Below, piece by piece: positions 19,202 through 28,677 of a DNA stretch of 53,165 nucleotides. A program made the translations under genes and the position numbers. This DNA is from Oryzibacter oryziterrae. GTDB taxonomy: Bacteria > Pseudomonadota > Alphaproteobacteria > Rhizobiales > Pleomorphomonadaceae. The stretch spans positions 1 through 53,165 of the forward strand of contig NZ_JAKJIC010000025.1 in the NCBI RefSeq assembly GCF_021864535.1, read 5' to 3'. Under the pieces are notes generated by a model, which saw nothing but the letters and a program-made list of their open reading frames with translations, did not search any database and was not told the origin of the DNA. Position 1 is the stretch's first letter; every line of letters begins with the position of its first letter.

Positions 19202-19420
19202 ATGCGGGTTGGCGATACGGCTATTCTGAAGCGTCTGGAATCCATCGCCCTCGATGCCGCCGTCGATCATGGTGCCGATTTCAACCGTGTGGTTGAGGCC
19301 ATGCGGCAAGCAGTTGCAGCCATGCCCGCAGACGAGCGCCAATCGCTGGAAGACACGATCGCCATCCTGACGGATGAACGCTTCAGCCCGGCCCAATCAA
19401 GCCGCATGCTCAAGCCCTGA
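19202..19420 (+). CDS. 72-residue hypothetical protein
   Basis: The ORF begins MRVGDTAILKRLESIALDAA and is helical with alternating acidic and hydrophobic residues. GGAGAGA lies just before the ATG, which supports translation. It is divergent from the GNAT-like gene with a 114-bp gap. No family is recognised. Confidence 0.55.
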   Translation: MRVGDTAILKRLESIALDAAVDHGADFNRVVEAMRQAVAAMPADERQSLEDTIAILTDERFSPAQSSRMLKP

Positions 19421-19510
19421 GGCGCAGAGGCCACGCCACGAAGCACCCAAGCGCATCGGCCAAGCGCCTGACGGCGCTTCCGCTACAATCGATCTTCAGA
19501 GAGAATTGGA

Positions 19511-19588
19511 TGGTCGGGCAGAGAGGATTTGAACCTCCGACCCCGTGTCCCCCAGACACGTGCGCTAACCAGGCTGCGCTACTGCCCG
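19511..19588 (-). tRNA. tRNA-Pro (GGG anticodon)
   Basis: On the minus strand the acceptor stem CGGGCAG (19588-19582) pairs with CTGCCCG (19521-19515), followed by A and an encoded CCA (19514-19511). The D-loop TAGCGCAGCCTGGTTAGCGC, the anticodon arm CGTGT-CTGGGGG-ACACG (anticodon GGG, reading CCC) and the T-arm GGAGGTTCAAATCCTCT are all canonical. Confidence 0.96.
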
Positions 19589-19736
19589 TCCAACAAAGCG
19601 TCCGGTGCCTGTTCGTCCGGACGGGAGGGGTTTAGCCGGTTCGTCGGCCCCCGACAAGAGCTAATTTCGCAAAAACGCATTCACCGCCAAAGCCCGCGTC
19701 ATGTGCGTGGCGGCGCTGTGGAAATGTTCGCCGGCA

Positions 19737-20468
19737 TCACCGGGTCTGGTCGAGCAGGCGCTTGCACTCGAGCAGTTCGAACAGGGTGGACTGCAGGCGG
19801 CGAATGTCTTCGCGCGACAGAGCCCCCGTCGCCGACGCGTGGGTGGCACCGTGGTCGGACGAAGAGCCGCCACGGAAGCGATCCATGAACTTGAAGCCGC
19901 CGCGGGCGGGCGCGCCCTCGGGCAGAATGCCGGCGGGAAGCACGTCTTCCTCGACGGGCTGGGCCTGGGTCGCCTTGGCGACGGCGGCGGCCATGAAGGG
20001 CGCTGGCGCCGGACGGTCGACACGCGGCTCCAGAGGACGTGCAGAGACGCGTGGCGCCATGGGCGGCTCTGGCGGCGGTGCATAGGCCTCATCGGCCTCA
20101 CCGGCGTCATCAGCGGCAAGCGACGGCTCGACATCGCTGCCCTCATCCTCATCCATGTCGGCGGCCGTGGGACGATCGAGCGGGATTGGGGCGCCGGGAT
20201 TGTGCCAGATGTCCATGACGAAGCGGACACCCTGCTCTTTCAGAATCCGCTGCACACCCTTGATGGTGTAACCTTCGCCATAGAGGAGATACTGGATACC
20301 GCGCAGCAACTCGACGTCGTCGGGACGATAATATCGCCGCCCGCCGCCGCGCTTCATCGGACGAATCTGGGTGAACTTGGTCTCCCAAAAACGGAGAACG
20401 TGCTGCGGCAGATCGAGATCTTCCGCAACCTCGCTGATTGTTCTGAAAGCGTCCGATGCCTTTTCCAC
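19737..20468 (-). CDS. MerR-family transcriptional regulator
   Basis: 243 residues. The N-terminal MerR winged HTH (about 8-80) reads [33 protein letters not shown] and [18 protein letters not shown] low-complexity acidic/proline-rich middle (about 95-190) leads to a C-terminal helix ([17 protein letters not shown]) that is probably the dimer coiled coil. No metal-binding cysteine cluster is seen. The start is GTG at 20468. It belongs to the conserved alphaproteobacterial regulator that follows ihfA; its target is unknown to me. Confidence 0.9.
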   Translation of the reverse strand: MEKASDAFRTISEVAEDLDLPQHVLRFWETKFTQIRPMKRGGGRRYYRPDDVELLRGIQYLLYGEGYTIKGVQRILKEQGVRFVMDIWHNPGAPIPLDRPTAADMDEDEGSDVEPSLAADDAGEADEAYAPPPEPPMAPRVSARPLEPRVDRPAPAPFMAAAVAKATQAQPVEEDVLPAGILPEGAPARGGFKFMDRFRGGSSSDHGATHASATGALSREDIRRLQSTLFELLECKRLLDQTR

Positions 20469-20600
20469 TCTGAAGGCCTGTCACTCAAATTCAGGCGCCA
20501 AAACGCCAAATCAAATCGCTCCGCGCACTATAGCGTCGAGCGAGAGGCAATTCCAAGCATCAGATTTGTGCTGCATTGCCTCAGGGAATACCATCTCGGG

Positions 20601-20648
20601 AAATCGCAGAAAACTGCAGTCCGTCGCGAGTGTGCGACGGCCCTGCAG
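20601..20648 (-). terminator. Terminator after ihfA
   Basis: A hairpin of CCGTCGC (20621-20627) / GCGACGG (20634-20640), extended by the self-complementary CTGCAG blocks at 20614-20619 and 20643-20648, is followed on the minus strand by TTTTCTGCGATTT. A third CTGCAG lies at 20653-20658. Confidence 0.6.
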
Positions 20649-20700
20649 CTCACTGCAGTTCCAGACAAGACAGCACGAAATCAGCAAGGCGGCGAGACGA

Positions 20701-21018
20701 TCAGACGTCGTCTTCCATTTCGCCCTCGCCACCATTGATCTGGTGCTTGAGGACGTTGCTGGGCTTGAACACCAGCACGCGGCGCGGAAGGATGGGGACT
20801 TCCTCACCGGTCTTCGGATTACGGCCCACGCGCTCGGTCTTCGAACGGACCGAGAAGGTGCCGAAGGACGACAGCTTCACGGTCTCGCCGGTGACGAGGC
20901 AATCGGCAATCTCACGCAGGACCGATTCGACCAGTTCGGCCGACTCGCTCCGAGACAGCCCGACGTTCTGATAGACGGCCTCGCACAGATCGGCGCGGGT
21001 GACGGTTTTGCTCCCCAT
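20701..21018 (-). CDS. ihfA: Integration host factor alpha subunit
   Basis: 105 residues of the HU/IHF fold. Recognisable parts are [61 protein letters not shown] (quoted in parts; the GRNPKTG loop carries the DNA-intercalating proline) and an acidic tail. With IhfB it bends DNA at specific sites. Start ATG 21018 has GGGAG 10 nt upstream; longer in-frame starts at 21042 and 21111 are less likely. The fabH-ihfA-merR order is typical of alphaproteobacteria. Confidence 0.95.
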   Translation of the reverse strand: MGSKTVTRADLCEAVYQNVGLSRSESAELVESVLREIADCLVTGETVKLSSFGTFSVRSKTERVGRNPKTGEEVPILPRRVLVFKPSNVLKHQINGGEGEMEDDV

Positions 21019-21170
21019 GGATCGCAAGCTCCCGTTTTCCATCAACCGAAGATAGACTCCGGTCGAGGCACATACATTGACGTTGGTCTCAGACGGTAGA
21101 GCCTGACGCAAGTCCGGTCAACCGATTTTTCAGCGCAAGTCTTTCCAAACACAGCACAAACGTCTGCATC

Positions 21171-22142
21171 CTACCAACGGACGACGATGGCACCCCAGGT
21201 GAAGCCGCCGCCCATGGCTTCCAGCAGCACGATGTCGCCGCGCTTGACGCGCCCATCACGCACCGCAAGGTCGAGAGCCAGCGGGATCGAGGCGGCCGAG
21301 GTGTTCCCGTGCTGATCGACGGTGACCACTACCTTGTCAGGGGCAATGCCGAGCTTCTTGGCGGAACCGTCGATGATGCGGCGGTTCGCCTGGTGAGGAA
21401 TGAACCAGTCGATCGATTCGCCGGTGAATCCGGTGGCCTCGAAGGCGGACTGGATGACGTCGGTCACGGCGCCGACGGCAAACTTGAACACTTCCTGGCC
21501 CTGCATGCGCAGATGGCCAGCGGTCTGGGTGCTCGACACGCCGCCATCGACGAAGAGCTTCTCCTTGTGGCGACCGTCGGAGCGCAGATGCACGGAGAGC
21601 ACACCGCGATCGTCGGTGGTGCCAGCCCCCTCTTCGACGCCGAGCACGACGGCACCGGCACCGTCGCCGAACAGGACGCAGGTGGTGCGGTCCTTCCAGT
21701 CGAGGATGCGCGAGAAGGTTTCGGCGCCGATCACCAGCGCCTTCTTGGCCAGACCGGCCTTCAGCATGCTGTCGGCGGTGCCGAGCGCAAAGACGAAGCC
21801 GGAGCAGACCGCCTGCACATCGAAGGCAACGCCCTTGACGATGCCGAGGCGGTTCTGAACTTCGACGGCGGTGGCCGGGAAGGTGTTGTCCGGCGTGGAG
21901 GTGCCGAGGACGATCAGGTCGATTTCGGAGGCGTCGACGCCGGCGCTTTCAAGAGCCCGCTGGGCGGCACGCGTGGCCAGATCGGAGGTGAACTGCCCGT
22001 CGGCGGCGATGTGGCGCTGGCGGATGCCGGTGCGCTGCACGATCCACTCGTCGGAGGTATCGACGAAGGTGGCGAGTTCGTCGTTGGTGACGGCCCTGTC
22101 CGGCAGATAGCTGCCCGTTCCAAGAATAACGCTGCGGATCAC
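21171..22142 (-). CDS. fabH: Beta-ketoacyl-ACP synthase III
   Basis: Condenses acetyl-CoA with malonyl-ACP to begin fatty-acid elongation. 323 residues, normal length. The catalytic triad is complete: C113 ([12 protein letters not shown]), H250 ([10 protein letters not shown]) and N280 ([11 protein letters not shown]). The C-terminal [18 protein letters not shown] is typical. Its start overlaps the plsX stop by four bases (ATGA), so the two are coupled. Confidence 0.97.
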   Translation of the reverse strand: MIRSVILGTGSYLPDRAVTNDELATFVDTSDEWIVQRTGIRQRHIAADGQFTSDLATRAAQRALESAGVDASEIDLIVLGTSTPDNTFPATAVEVQNRLGIVKGVAFDVQAVCSGFVFALGTADSMLKAGLAKKALVIGAETFSRILDWKDRTTCVLFGDGAGAVVLGVEEGAGTTDDRGVLSVHLRSDGRHKEKLFVDGGVSSTQTAGHLRMQGQEVFKFAVGAVTDVIQSAFEATGFTGESIDWFIPHQANRRIIDGSAKKLGIAPDKVVVTVDQHGNTSAASIPLALDLAVRDGRVKRGDIVLLEAMGGGFTWGAIVVRW

Positions 22143-23209
22143 GCCCGGTCTTCCTTCTCGCTGTCCACCGGGCCACTCGCCTGACGCTCGCGGTAATAGT
22201 GGGCCAGATCTGTTTGAATCTTGCTGATCAAATTGTTTCGCGCCATGTCATAGCCGAGATCGAGGGCGCTTGCGAAGCCCAAAGCGTCGGTTCCGCCGTG
22301 GCTCTTGATGACAATGCCGTTGAGGCCGAGGAAAACAGCACCGTTGTGCTTGTTCGGGTCCATCTTGTCGCGCAGACGCTTGAAGGCGGACCGCGCGAAC
22401 AGATAGCCGATGCGGGCCATCATGGTGCGACCCATGGCGGCCTTGAGAAAGGCGGCGAGCTGCTTGGCGGTGCCCTCGGCGGCCTTGAGCGCGATGTTGC
22501 CCGAGAAGCCCTCGGTGACGATCACATCCACATAGCCTTGGCCGATGCCGTCGCCTTCAACGAAGCCCGCGTATTCGAGGGACGGAAGGTCGGCATCGCG
22601 CAGCAGCTGGCCGGCGGTGCGGACTTCCTCGTTGCCCTTGACCTCTTCGACGCCGATGTTGAGCAGCCCGACGGTGACCTTGTCCTTCTGGAACAGGGCA
22701 CGGGCCATGGCACCCCCCATCAGGGCGAAATCGAAGAGCTGCTGGGCGTCGGCGCCGATGGTGGCGCCCATGTCGAGCACCACCGACTCGGACCGCGTGG
22801 TCGGCCAGATGGCGGCGAGTGCCGGACGCTCGATGTCGGCCATCATGCGCAGGCAGAATTTGGACATGGCCATCAGGGCACCGGTGTTGCCAGCGGAGAC
22901 GGCAACATGGGCCTCGCCGCGCTTGACCGCTTCGATGGAGCGCCACATGGACGATTTGCCGCGCCCGTGGCGCAGGGCCTGCGACGGCTTCTCATCCATG
23001 CCGATGGTGACGTCGCAATGATGGAAATTGGAGACGGCCTTGAGCGCCGGATATTTCTCGAGCTCCGGCAGGGCATGCGCCTGATCGCCGTAGAGTTCGA
23101 AGCGCAGATCGGGACGGCGCTTGAGTTCCATGTCGGCGCCGGCCAGCGTGACAGAGGGACCGAAATCTCCTCCCATCACGTCAATGGATATGATCGTAGG
23201 CTGCGCCAT
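22139..23209 (-). CDS. plsX: Phosphate acyltransferase
   Basis: 356 residues. Makes acyl-phosphate from acyl-ACP for PlsY, the first step of phospholipid synthesis, at the membrane surface. Characteristic parts are [51 protein letters not shown] and [34 protein letters not shown] (parts). Start ATG 23209 has GAGG 5 nt upstream. There is no rpmF gene between it and the DUF177 gene, unlike the gammaproteobacterial order. Confidence 0.96.
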   Translation of the reverse strand: MAQPTIISIDVMGGDFGPSVTLAGADMELKRRPDLRFELYGDQAHALPELEKYPALKAVSNFHHCDVTIGMDEKPSQALRHGRGKSSMWRSIEAVKRGEAHVAVSAGNTGALMAMSKFCLRMMADIERPALAAIWPTTRSESVVLDMGATIGADAQQLFDFALMGGAMARALFQKDKVTVGLLNIGVEEVKGNEEVRTAGQLLRDADLPSLEYAGFVEGDGIGQGYVDVIVTEGFSGNIALKAAEGTAKQLAAFLKAAMGRTMMARIGYLFARSAFKRLRDKMDPNKHNGAVFLGLNGIVIKSHGGTDALGFASALDLGYDMARNNLISKIQTDLAHYYRERQASGPVDSEKEDRA

Positions 23210-23358
23210 GATACCTCGGAAAGCGATCGGCAGACGGGATACGCCGCGGCCGGAATTTATCCATTCCCCCGCGGGATACAACAGCTAATCTGATGCTGTG
23301 GGAAACGGGCGAAATTGTGCGAGGCAACGGGAAATCCATGGCCTCGCAACGTTTTTTC

Positions 23359-23907
23359 CTACTTGTCCTTCAACGTGGACAAGGCGGCGAAGGGCGACGC
23401 AGGCGCGTCGTTGGAGCCATCATCCTCGATGAAGGGCTCGAACTCCACACCGGGCAGACGCGGATAGGGATCAAGGCCGACGGCGACGAATTCGGTGGCG
23501 AAGATGCCGAGATCGATGGTGGAGCCTTCGATGGGCTCGGAGGGGTCCTCGACATCGAGCAGAACCTCGACCTCGTCGGACACGGCCTCGATCTCCTCGG
23601 GCGGCAGGAAGGTCAGTTCGACCACTTCGCGGATGCGCTCGGCAACGGGATCGAGCGTGACGACGCAGGCCTGCTCGACTTCAGCCTCCACGGTGCCGAC
23701 AAGCTTGTAGCCGGTGCGGCGCCAGGGCGTGAGAGTGAACTCGGCGTGGACGCGGGCGACGGTGAGGATATCCAGCGCCTCGGCGATGGCCGCGCACTCC
23801 GCCTCGGTGGCGTCGAGCGTCACGGTCGTGCCCTTGGGCTGGACACGGTCCCAGGCGAAGGGGCGCGAAAAGGGAATGGGGAGGCTCGGTTCGGTATGGT
23901 CGGTCAT
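23359..23907 (-). CDS. DUF177 / YceD family protein
   Basis: 182 residues. The DUF177 core (VEAEVEQACVVTLDPVAERI, then VELTFLPPEE and an acidic DPSEPIEGSTIDLGIFATEFVAVGLDPYPR, parts) is clear. The family is linked to 23S rRNA/ribosome biogenesis, though the role in alphaproteobacteria is not settled. Its start overlaps the chaperone-gene stop by four bases. A 150-bp gap separates it from plsX, probably holding the plsX promoter. Confidence 0.88.
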   Translation of the reverse strand: MTDHTEPSLPIPFSRPFAWDRVQPKGTTVTLDATEAECAAIAEALDILTVARVHAEFTLTPWRRTGYKLVGTVEAEVEQACVVTLDPVAERIREVVELTFLPPEEIEAVSDEVEVLLDVEDPSEPIEGSTIDLGIFATEFVAVGLDPYPRLPGVEFEPFIEDDGSNDAPASPFAALSTLKDK

Positions 23908-24476
23908 GAAAGCTGCGAATTCCGGAAGTCGGGCCCATCAGAGATGGGTTCTGCAAGAGCGGCGGACAATACGTCACCGGCAAGGATTGCCGCAAGCGGC
24001 GCGGCGGCAAGATTGGCATGCAGCCGCTGCACATGACGAGCAAGACGTTCGGCGGCCGCTTCGGAACCGGCGCCGTCCCAGACGTTGCGATTGAGCACGG
24101 TGGCCAGAGACGCCGGATCGGCCGCCGACAGGGCGGCGGTGTAGGCGGTGAGGCGGCCGTAGAAGGATTTGGCGACGTGACCCATGCGGCGCATCAGCGA
24201 CTTGTCGGAGATGCCGTGTTCGCGCAGGACCACTTCCATCTCGCCGAAGAAGCGCTCGGACAATCGCTGGGCGACCTTGCGACCCTCCCCGCCGCCAGCC
24301 GTCAACCGGTCGACAACGAGACCGACGTGCAGCATCAGGAGCTCGAGCCGGCCCTCGACGGTATCGGGAACGCCGTCCGGGCCGTAAAGCCAGGCCGCCC
24401 GCGAAAGCGCGGTGACGGCAGCGTAGAGATGCTCCGCCGGATCGGGCCGCCTGCGACGCAGAAAACCGAAAACCAT
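23904..24476 (-). CDS. Ubiquinol-cytochrome c chaperone family protein (CBP3-like)
   Basis: 190 residues. The domain covers about 20-165: AAVTALSRAAWLYGPDGVPDTVEGRLELLMLH, RLSERFFGEMEVVLREHGISD and KSLMRRMGHVAKSFYGRLTAY (parts). The mitochondrial homologue CBP3 helps make cytochrome b for complex III. In bacteria a similar role is assumed. It is the first gene of the minus-strand operon and divergent from bamE. Confidence 0.9.
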   Translation of the reverse strand: MVFGFLRRRRPDPAEHLYAAVTALSRAAWLYGPDGVPDTVEGRLELLMLHVGLVVDRLTAGGGEGRKVAQRLSERFFGEMEVVLREHGISDKSLMRRMGHVAKSFYGRLTAYTAALSAADPASLATVLNRNVWDGAGSEAAAERLARHVQRLHANLAAAPLAAILAGDVLSAALAEPISDGPDFRNSQLS

Positions 24477-24618
24477 AGATTTGCCACCAAGGAGAGGAAT
24501 GAAGGATCATCGGCCCTGACAAAGGGCGAACATTCCGGTGTGCATTGACGAATTGACGTTGCTTCGTCACCTATCGCAGGATAACCAAGTTGCCAAGTGT
24601 ATTGGTTGGGAGGCTCAA

Positions 24619-25098
24619 GTGAAGTTTTGCCGGAGTGAACGCCCGTTGAGCACGAAATTCATTGCGAACGCCCTGGTGGTTACCCTTCTTGCCGCGACCG
24701 GACTCACGGCTTGCGGTACCCCGCCGATCCAGCATGGCTATGTGATGTCGGAAGACGCGCTGGCGCAGGTGCCGGTGGGCTCGTCGCGCGAACAGGTGGC
24801 GCTGGTGCTCGGCTCGCCCTCGACCACGTCGACCGTCGGTGGCGAGAGCACCTATTACTACATCTCCCAGACCATCGACGAGAACCCGCTGACGGGGCGT
24901 TCAATCACCGACCAGAAGGTGATGGCCGTCTATTTCGACGACAAGGGCCTGGTCAAGCAGATCGCCAACTACGGCCTGAAGGACGGCAAGGTATTCGACT
25001 TCATCCAGCGCAAGACGCGCACCGGTGGCGCCGATCTCAACCTGATCAGCCAGATCCTCGCCGGCGTCGGCAACGGCAATCCGCTGGCGCCGCACTGA
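24619..25098 (+). CDS. bamE: Outer membrane protein assembly factor BamE (SmpA/OmlA)
   Basis: 159 residues. The lipoprotein signal ends LLAATGLTAC (C32). The BamE fold follows: IQHGYVMSEDALAQVPVGSS, then REQVALVLGSPSTTS and the rest. The GTG start at 24619 is chosen because GGGAGG lies 5-6 nt upstream; the open frame extends back to 24538. The protein is an outer-membrane lipoprotein of the BAM complex. It is divergent from the operon at 24476, and a terminator follows. Confidence 0.93.
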   Translation: MKFCRSERPLSTKFIANALVVTLLAATGLTACGTPPIQHGYVMSEDALAQVPVGSSREQVALVLGSPSTTSTVGGESTYYYISQTIDENPLTGRSITDQKVMAVYFDDKGLVKQIANYGLKDGKVFDFIQRKTRTGGADLNLISQILAGVGNGNPLAPH

Positions 25099-25123
25099 TC
25101 GCAGGCGCAAGCGACGAAAAGAC

Positions 25124-25157
25124 AAACCCCGCGACGGTCGCCCGGCGCGGGTTTTTT
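25124..25157 (+). terminator. Intrinsic terminator after bamE
   Basis: CCCGCG (25128-25133) pairs with CGCGGG (25146-25151), flanked by AAA on the left and followed by TTTTTT. The convergent rarD gene ends at 25175, so the hairpin may serve both. Confidence 0.8.
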
Positions 25158-25174
25158 GTTTGGGCCGTCGGCGA

Positions 25175-26101
25175 TCAGGTGCGCCGGGCGAACATGGTGG
25201 AGGTGTAGAGCGCCAGCGCGCCCCAGATGCAGCCGAAGGCGATCATCTTGCCGGCGTTGATCGGTTCGCCAAAGACGAAGATGGCGATCAGGAAGATCAT
25301 CGACGGGGCGATGTATTGCATGAGGCCGATGGTGCTGAGGCGCAGCAGACGCGCGCCGAGGCCGAACAGGATCAGCGGCACGGCGGTGACGAGGCCGGCG
25401 GCCATCAGCAGCCAGGTGTCCGTGGTGACGCCGGTGGCCGGGCTCCAGAAGTGGCTGTCGCCGGTGGCCAGCGTGTAGACGACATAGGCAAGCGCCGGCG
25501 GCGTCAGCACCAGGATCTCAAGGAGAAAGCCTTCGGTGCCGCCGATGGACAGCGTCTTCTTGAAATAGCCGTAGGCGGCAAAGCTCAGCGCCAGCACCAG
25601 CGATACCCAGGGCAGGCCGCCGCTCACATAGGTCATGATGGCAACGCCGACGACGGCCAGAGCGACAGCGACGCCCTGCACCGGCGTGAAGCGCTCGCGC
25701 AGCACGAAGATGCCGACGAGGATGTTGACGATGGGGTTGATGTAATAGCCAAGCGCCGTTTCAAGCGCCCTGCCCGCGGCAATGGCCCAGACATACGTGA
25801 GCCAGTTGACCGAGATCAGCGCCGCGGTGAGCGCTCCGAGAGCGAGGACGCGGGGATTGCGGGCTGCGGCGAGCACGCTGCCAAGCTTGCCCTGCCCCCA
25901 GAGAACTGCCGCCCCCACGGGCAGAGACCAGACGATGCGCTGGGCCACAACTTCAAGGGCCGGCACGTGCGCCACCGCCTTCATGTAGAAAGGCAGGAAG
26001 CCCCACATGAGATAGGCCGAGAGCGCAAAGACAAAGCCCTGCATGCCCTTGGCGTTGCCGGGCGTCGGGGTGGCGGTCGGGATGGGCGTGGTGCTGGACA
26101 T
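25175..26101 (-). CDS. rarD: EamA-family transporter RarD
   Basis: 308 residues with ten membrane helices in two EamA repeats. The RarD signature runs from FALSAYLMWGFLPFYMKAVAH through VAQRIVWSLP, NWLTYVWAIAAGRALETALGYYINP and LQYIAPSMIF-like QYIAPSMIF. RarD proteins were named for a chloramphenicol-sensitivity phenotype in Pseudomonas; the substrate is unknown. Start ATG 26101 (MSSTTPIPT) is chosen because a membrane helix begins shortly after; the longer frame to 26188 looks non-coding. A hairpin terminator for hppA lies upstream. Confidence 0.9.
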   Translation of the reverse strand: MSSTTPIPTATPTPGNAKGMQGFVFALSAYLMWGFLPFYMKAVAHVPALEVVAQRIVWSLPVGAAVLWGQGKLGSVLAAARNPRVLALGALTAALISVNWLTYVWAIAAGRALETALGYYINPIVNILVGIFVLRERFTPVQGVAVALAVVGVAIMTYVSGGLPWVSLVLALSFAAYGYFKKTLSIGGTEGFLLEILVLTPPALAYVVYTLATGDSHFWSPATGVTTDTWLLMAAGLVTAVPLILFGLGARLLRLSTIGLMQYIAPSMIFLIAIFVFGEPINAGKMIAFGCIWGALALYTSTMFARRT

Positions 26102-26205
26102 GATGCCGATTTGACTTGAGAGGTGACGGTTGGGAACAACCGCGGGACGCGGTGGCCCGCATGGCGTCACCATGGGAGCGGCCGCCACACCGGCGCCACC
26201 CGAAA

Positions 26206-26241
26206 AGCAGATCGGCGGCCGGACAAGTCCGACCGCCGATC
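26206..26241 (-). terminator. Terminator after hppA
   Basis: GATCGGCGG (26210-26218) / CCGCCGATC (26233-26241) with an inner GGAC/GTCC stem makes a long hairpin. On the minus strand it is followed by TGCTTTTCG. Confidence 0.75.
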
Positions 26242-26268
26242 CATGAGTCGTTACTGAAGATCAGCTTA

Positions 26269-28404
26269 TCAGCCGTGGGCAAGAACCGCCAGAAGCAGCA
26301 GGGCCACGATGTTGGTGATCTTGATGGCCGGGTTGACGGCCGGGCCGGCGGTGTCCTTGTAGGGATCGCCGACGGTGTCGCCGGTCACCGAAGCCTTGTG
26401 GGCGTCGGAACCCTTGAAGTGCTTGACGCCGTCCTTGTCGACGAAACCGTCTTCAAAGCTCTTCTTGGCGTTGTCCCAGGCGCCACCACCCGAGGTCATC
26501 GAGATGGCAACGAACAGGCCGTTGACGATCACGCCGAGCAGCGAGGCACCGAGAGCGGCGAAGGCGTTGGCCTTGGAGCCCGAAGCCAGCAGCACACCGA
26601 AGTAGACGACGAGCGGCGACAGAACCGGCAGCAGCGAGGGGACGATCATCTCGCGGATGGCGGCCTTGGTCAGCATGTCGACGGCACGACCGTAGTCGGG
26701 CTTGTCGGTGCCCTGCATGATGCCCGGCTTTTCCTTGAACTGGCGACGGACTTCTTCCACCACCGAGCCGGCTGCACGACCGACCGCGGTCATGGCGATA
26801 CCGCCGAACAGGTAGGGGATGAGGCCGCCGAAGATCAGGCCGGCAACGACATAGGGGTTGGACAGCGACAGGTCGATCTCGCCGATACCCTGGAAATAGG
26901 GCACGCCGCTTTCGACGAAGTGCTTGATGTCGTTGGTGTAGGCAGCGAACAGCACCAGGGCGCCGAGGCCAGCCGAACCGATGGCATAGCCCTTGGTCAC
27001 GGCCTTGGTGGTGTTGCCGACCGCGTCCAGCGCATCGGTGGTGTGACGCACGTCCTTGGGCAGGCCGGCCATTTCGGCGATGCCGCCGGCATTGTCGGTG
27101 ACCGGGCCGAAGGCGTCGAGGGCGACGATCATGCCGGCGAGGCCGAGCATGGTCGAAACCGCGATGGCCGTGCCGTAGAGGCCGCCGAGCTGGTAGGTGG
27201 CGATGATGCCGGCGACGATCACGAGGGCCGGCAGAGCCGTCGATTCCAAGGATACCGCGAGGCCCTGGATGACGTTGGTGCCGTGACCGGTGACGGACGC
27301 CTGGGCGATCGACACCACGGGACGCTTGCCCGTGCCGGTGTAATATTCGGTGATCCAGACGATCAGGCCGGTGACGACCAGACCGAGGATGCCGCAGATG
27401 AACAGCTTGGTGCCGGTGACGGCAACGCCGTTGACCACGAGCACTTCACCCCAGCCGATGGTCAGCGAGGTGGCGCCGCCGAGGCCGATGATGGAGAGCA
27501 GAGTGGTTGCCCACAGGCCCTTGTAGAGGGCGCCCATGATCGAGTTGTTGGCGCCGAGCTTCACGAAGAAGGTGCCGATGATCGAGGTGATGATGCAGGT
27601 ACCGCAGATCATCAGCGGGTAGAGCATCGCCTGCGACAGCAGCGGAGACGCGGCAAAGAAGATCGAGCCGAGCACCATGGTGGCGACCACGGTCACCGCA
27701 TAGGTCTCGAACAGGTCGGCCGCCATGCCGGCGCAGTCGCCGACGTTGTCGCCCACGTTGTCGGCGATGGTGGCGGGATTGCGTGGATCATCTTCGGGAA
27801 TGCCGGCTTCGACCTTGCCCACCAGATCGGCACCCACATCCGCGCCCTTGGTGAAGATGCCGCCGCCGAGACGGGCGAAGATGGAGATCAGCGAGGCACC
27901 GAAGCCGAGGGCGACGAGCGCATCGATGACCGTGCGATCGCTCGGACCGTAGCCCAAGCCGATCGTGAGGATGGCGTAGTAGACGGCGACGCCGAGCAGC
28001 GCCAGACCCGCCACGAACATGCCGGTGACGGCACCGGACTTGAAGGCGATGTCAAGACCGCCGGCCAGCGACTGCATGGCAGCAGCGGCGGTGCGGACGT
28101 TGGCGCGGACCGACACGTTCATGCCGATGAAGCCGGCCATGCCCGAAAGAATGGCGCCAACCGCGAAGCCAACGGCGACCAGCCAGCCCAGCAGCACGCC
28201 GACCAGCACGAAGATCACCACACCGACAGCGCCGATGGTGATGTACTGACGACGCAAATAGGCCTGCGCGCCCTCGCGCACGTAGCCCGAAATCTCCTGC
28301 ATGCGCGCGGTACCCGCGTCGGATGCCATCACGGAGCGGATTGCCCATACGCCATAGGCGATGGACAGCAATCCGCAGACGATTACCACATATAGAGCGT
28401 TCAT
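26269..28404 (-). CDS. hppA: Membrane-bound H+-translocating pyrophosphatase (K+-insensitive type)
   Basis: Couples hydrolysis of cytoplasmic pyrophosphate to proton pumping. 711 residues with about 16 membrane helices. The active-site loop is [20 protein letters not shown] followed by [20 protein letters not shown] (about 180-223). The second conserved block is [16 protein letters not shown]. The subtype residue is lysine in [19 protein letters not shown] (about 464), the mark of the K+-independent H+-pumping class. It is a single-gene unit with a 270-bp upstream region bearing a palindrome. Confidence 0.96.
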   Translation of the reverse strand: MNALYVVIVCGLLSIAYGVWAIRSVMASDAGTARMQEISGYVREGAQAYLRRQYITIGAVGVVIFVLVGVLLGWLVAVGFAVGAILSGMAGFIGMNVSVRANVRTAAAAMQSLAGGLDIAFKSGAVTGMFVAGLALLGVAVYYAILTIGLGYGPSDRTVIDALVALGFGASLISIFARLGGGIFTKGADVGADLVGKVEAGIPEDDPRNPATIADNVGDNVGDCAGMAADLFETYAVTVVATMVLGSIFFAASPLLSQAMLYPLMICGTCIITSIIGTFFVKLGANNSIMGALYKGLWATTLLSIIGLGGATSLTIGWGEVLVVNGVAVTGTKLFICGILGLVVTGLIVWITEYYTGTGKRPVVSIAQASVTGHGTNVIQGLAVSLESTALPALVIVAGIIATYQLGGLYGTAIAVSTMLGLAGMIVALDAFGPVTDNAGGIAEMAGLPKDVRHTTDALDAVGNTTKAVTKGYAIGSAGLGALVLFAAYTNDIKHFVESGVPYFQGIGEIDLSLSNPYVVAGLIFGGLIPYLFGGIAMTAVGRAAGSVVEEVRRQFKEKPGIMQGTDKPDYGRAVDMLTKAAIREMIVPSLLPVLSPLVVYFGVLLASGSKANAFAALGASLLGVIVNGLFVAISMTSGGGAWDNAKKSFEDGFVDKDGVKHFKGSDAHKASVTGDTVGDPYKDTAGPAVNPAIKITNIVALLLLAVLAHG

Positions 28405-28593
28405 ATTCCCTCCGCTAAACCATGCCGGTGATGTCCGACCCTGGCGCCTCGTGCCGAAAACGGAGCAGATAGACCGCTGACAGCCGGTCTTGCCGCATCC
28501 GCTTTGGGGAGCGACTCTCTTCTATTCTGCCAACACCCGTAGCATCGGAATCGGGTGGTAGCCCGTCCTGTTGTCATTGGCGAGAGCCGGACT

Positions 28594-28655
28594 ACCGTAT
28601 AGTCTCGGAATGGGACGTCAAGGGCGTGGATTCACCCATGGGAACGTTCCCATGG
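28594..28655 (-). promoter_or_regulatory. Candidate hppA promoter with 20-bp perfect palindrome upstream
   Basis: The minus strand reads TTGACG (28621-28616), a 16-bp spacer, then TACGGT (28599-28594). Fourteen bp upstream of the -35 is the perfect palindrome CCATGGGAACGTTCCCATGG (28636-28655). The GGGAACGTTCCC core has the central CG of LacI/GalR-type operators. No LacI-family gene is in the window. The palindrome is 22 bp beyond the MFS gene stop, so it could also be at the end of that transcript. Confidence 0.5.
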
Positions 28656-28677
28656 TGCATCGCAGCGTAAGGATATG

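Noticed and set aside
19430-19470. Possible fourth copy of the intergenic element (GCGCATCGGC)
   Set aside because: Only about ten bases match and the remaining blocks are missing, so it may be chance.
23210-23358. rpmF between the DUF177 gene and plsX
   Set aside because: The 150-bp gap has no frame resembling ribosomal protein L32, which must be encoded elsewhere.
26116-28395. Plus-strand open frame of 759 codons opposite hppA
   Set aside because: It is complementary to an unmistakable H+-pyrophosphatase gene; composition (His/Gly/Asp-rich) is that of an antisense frame.
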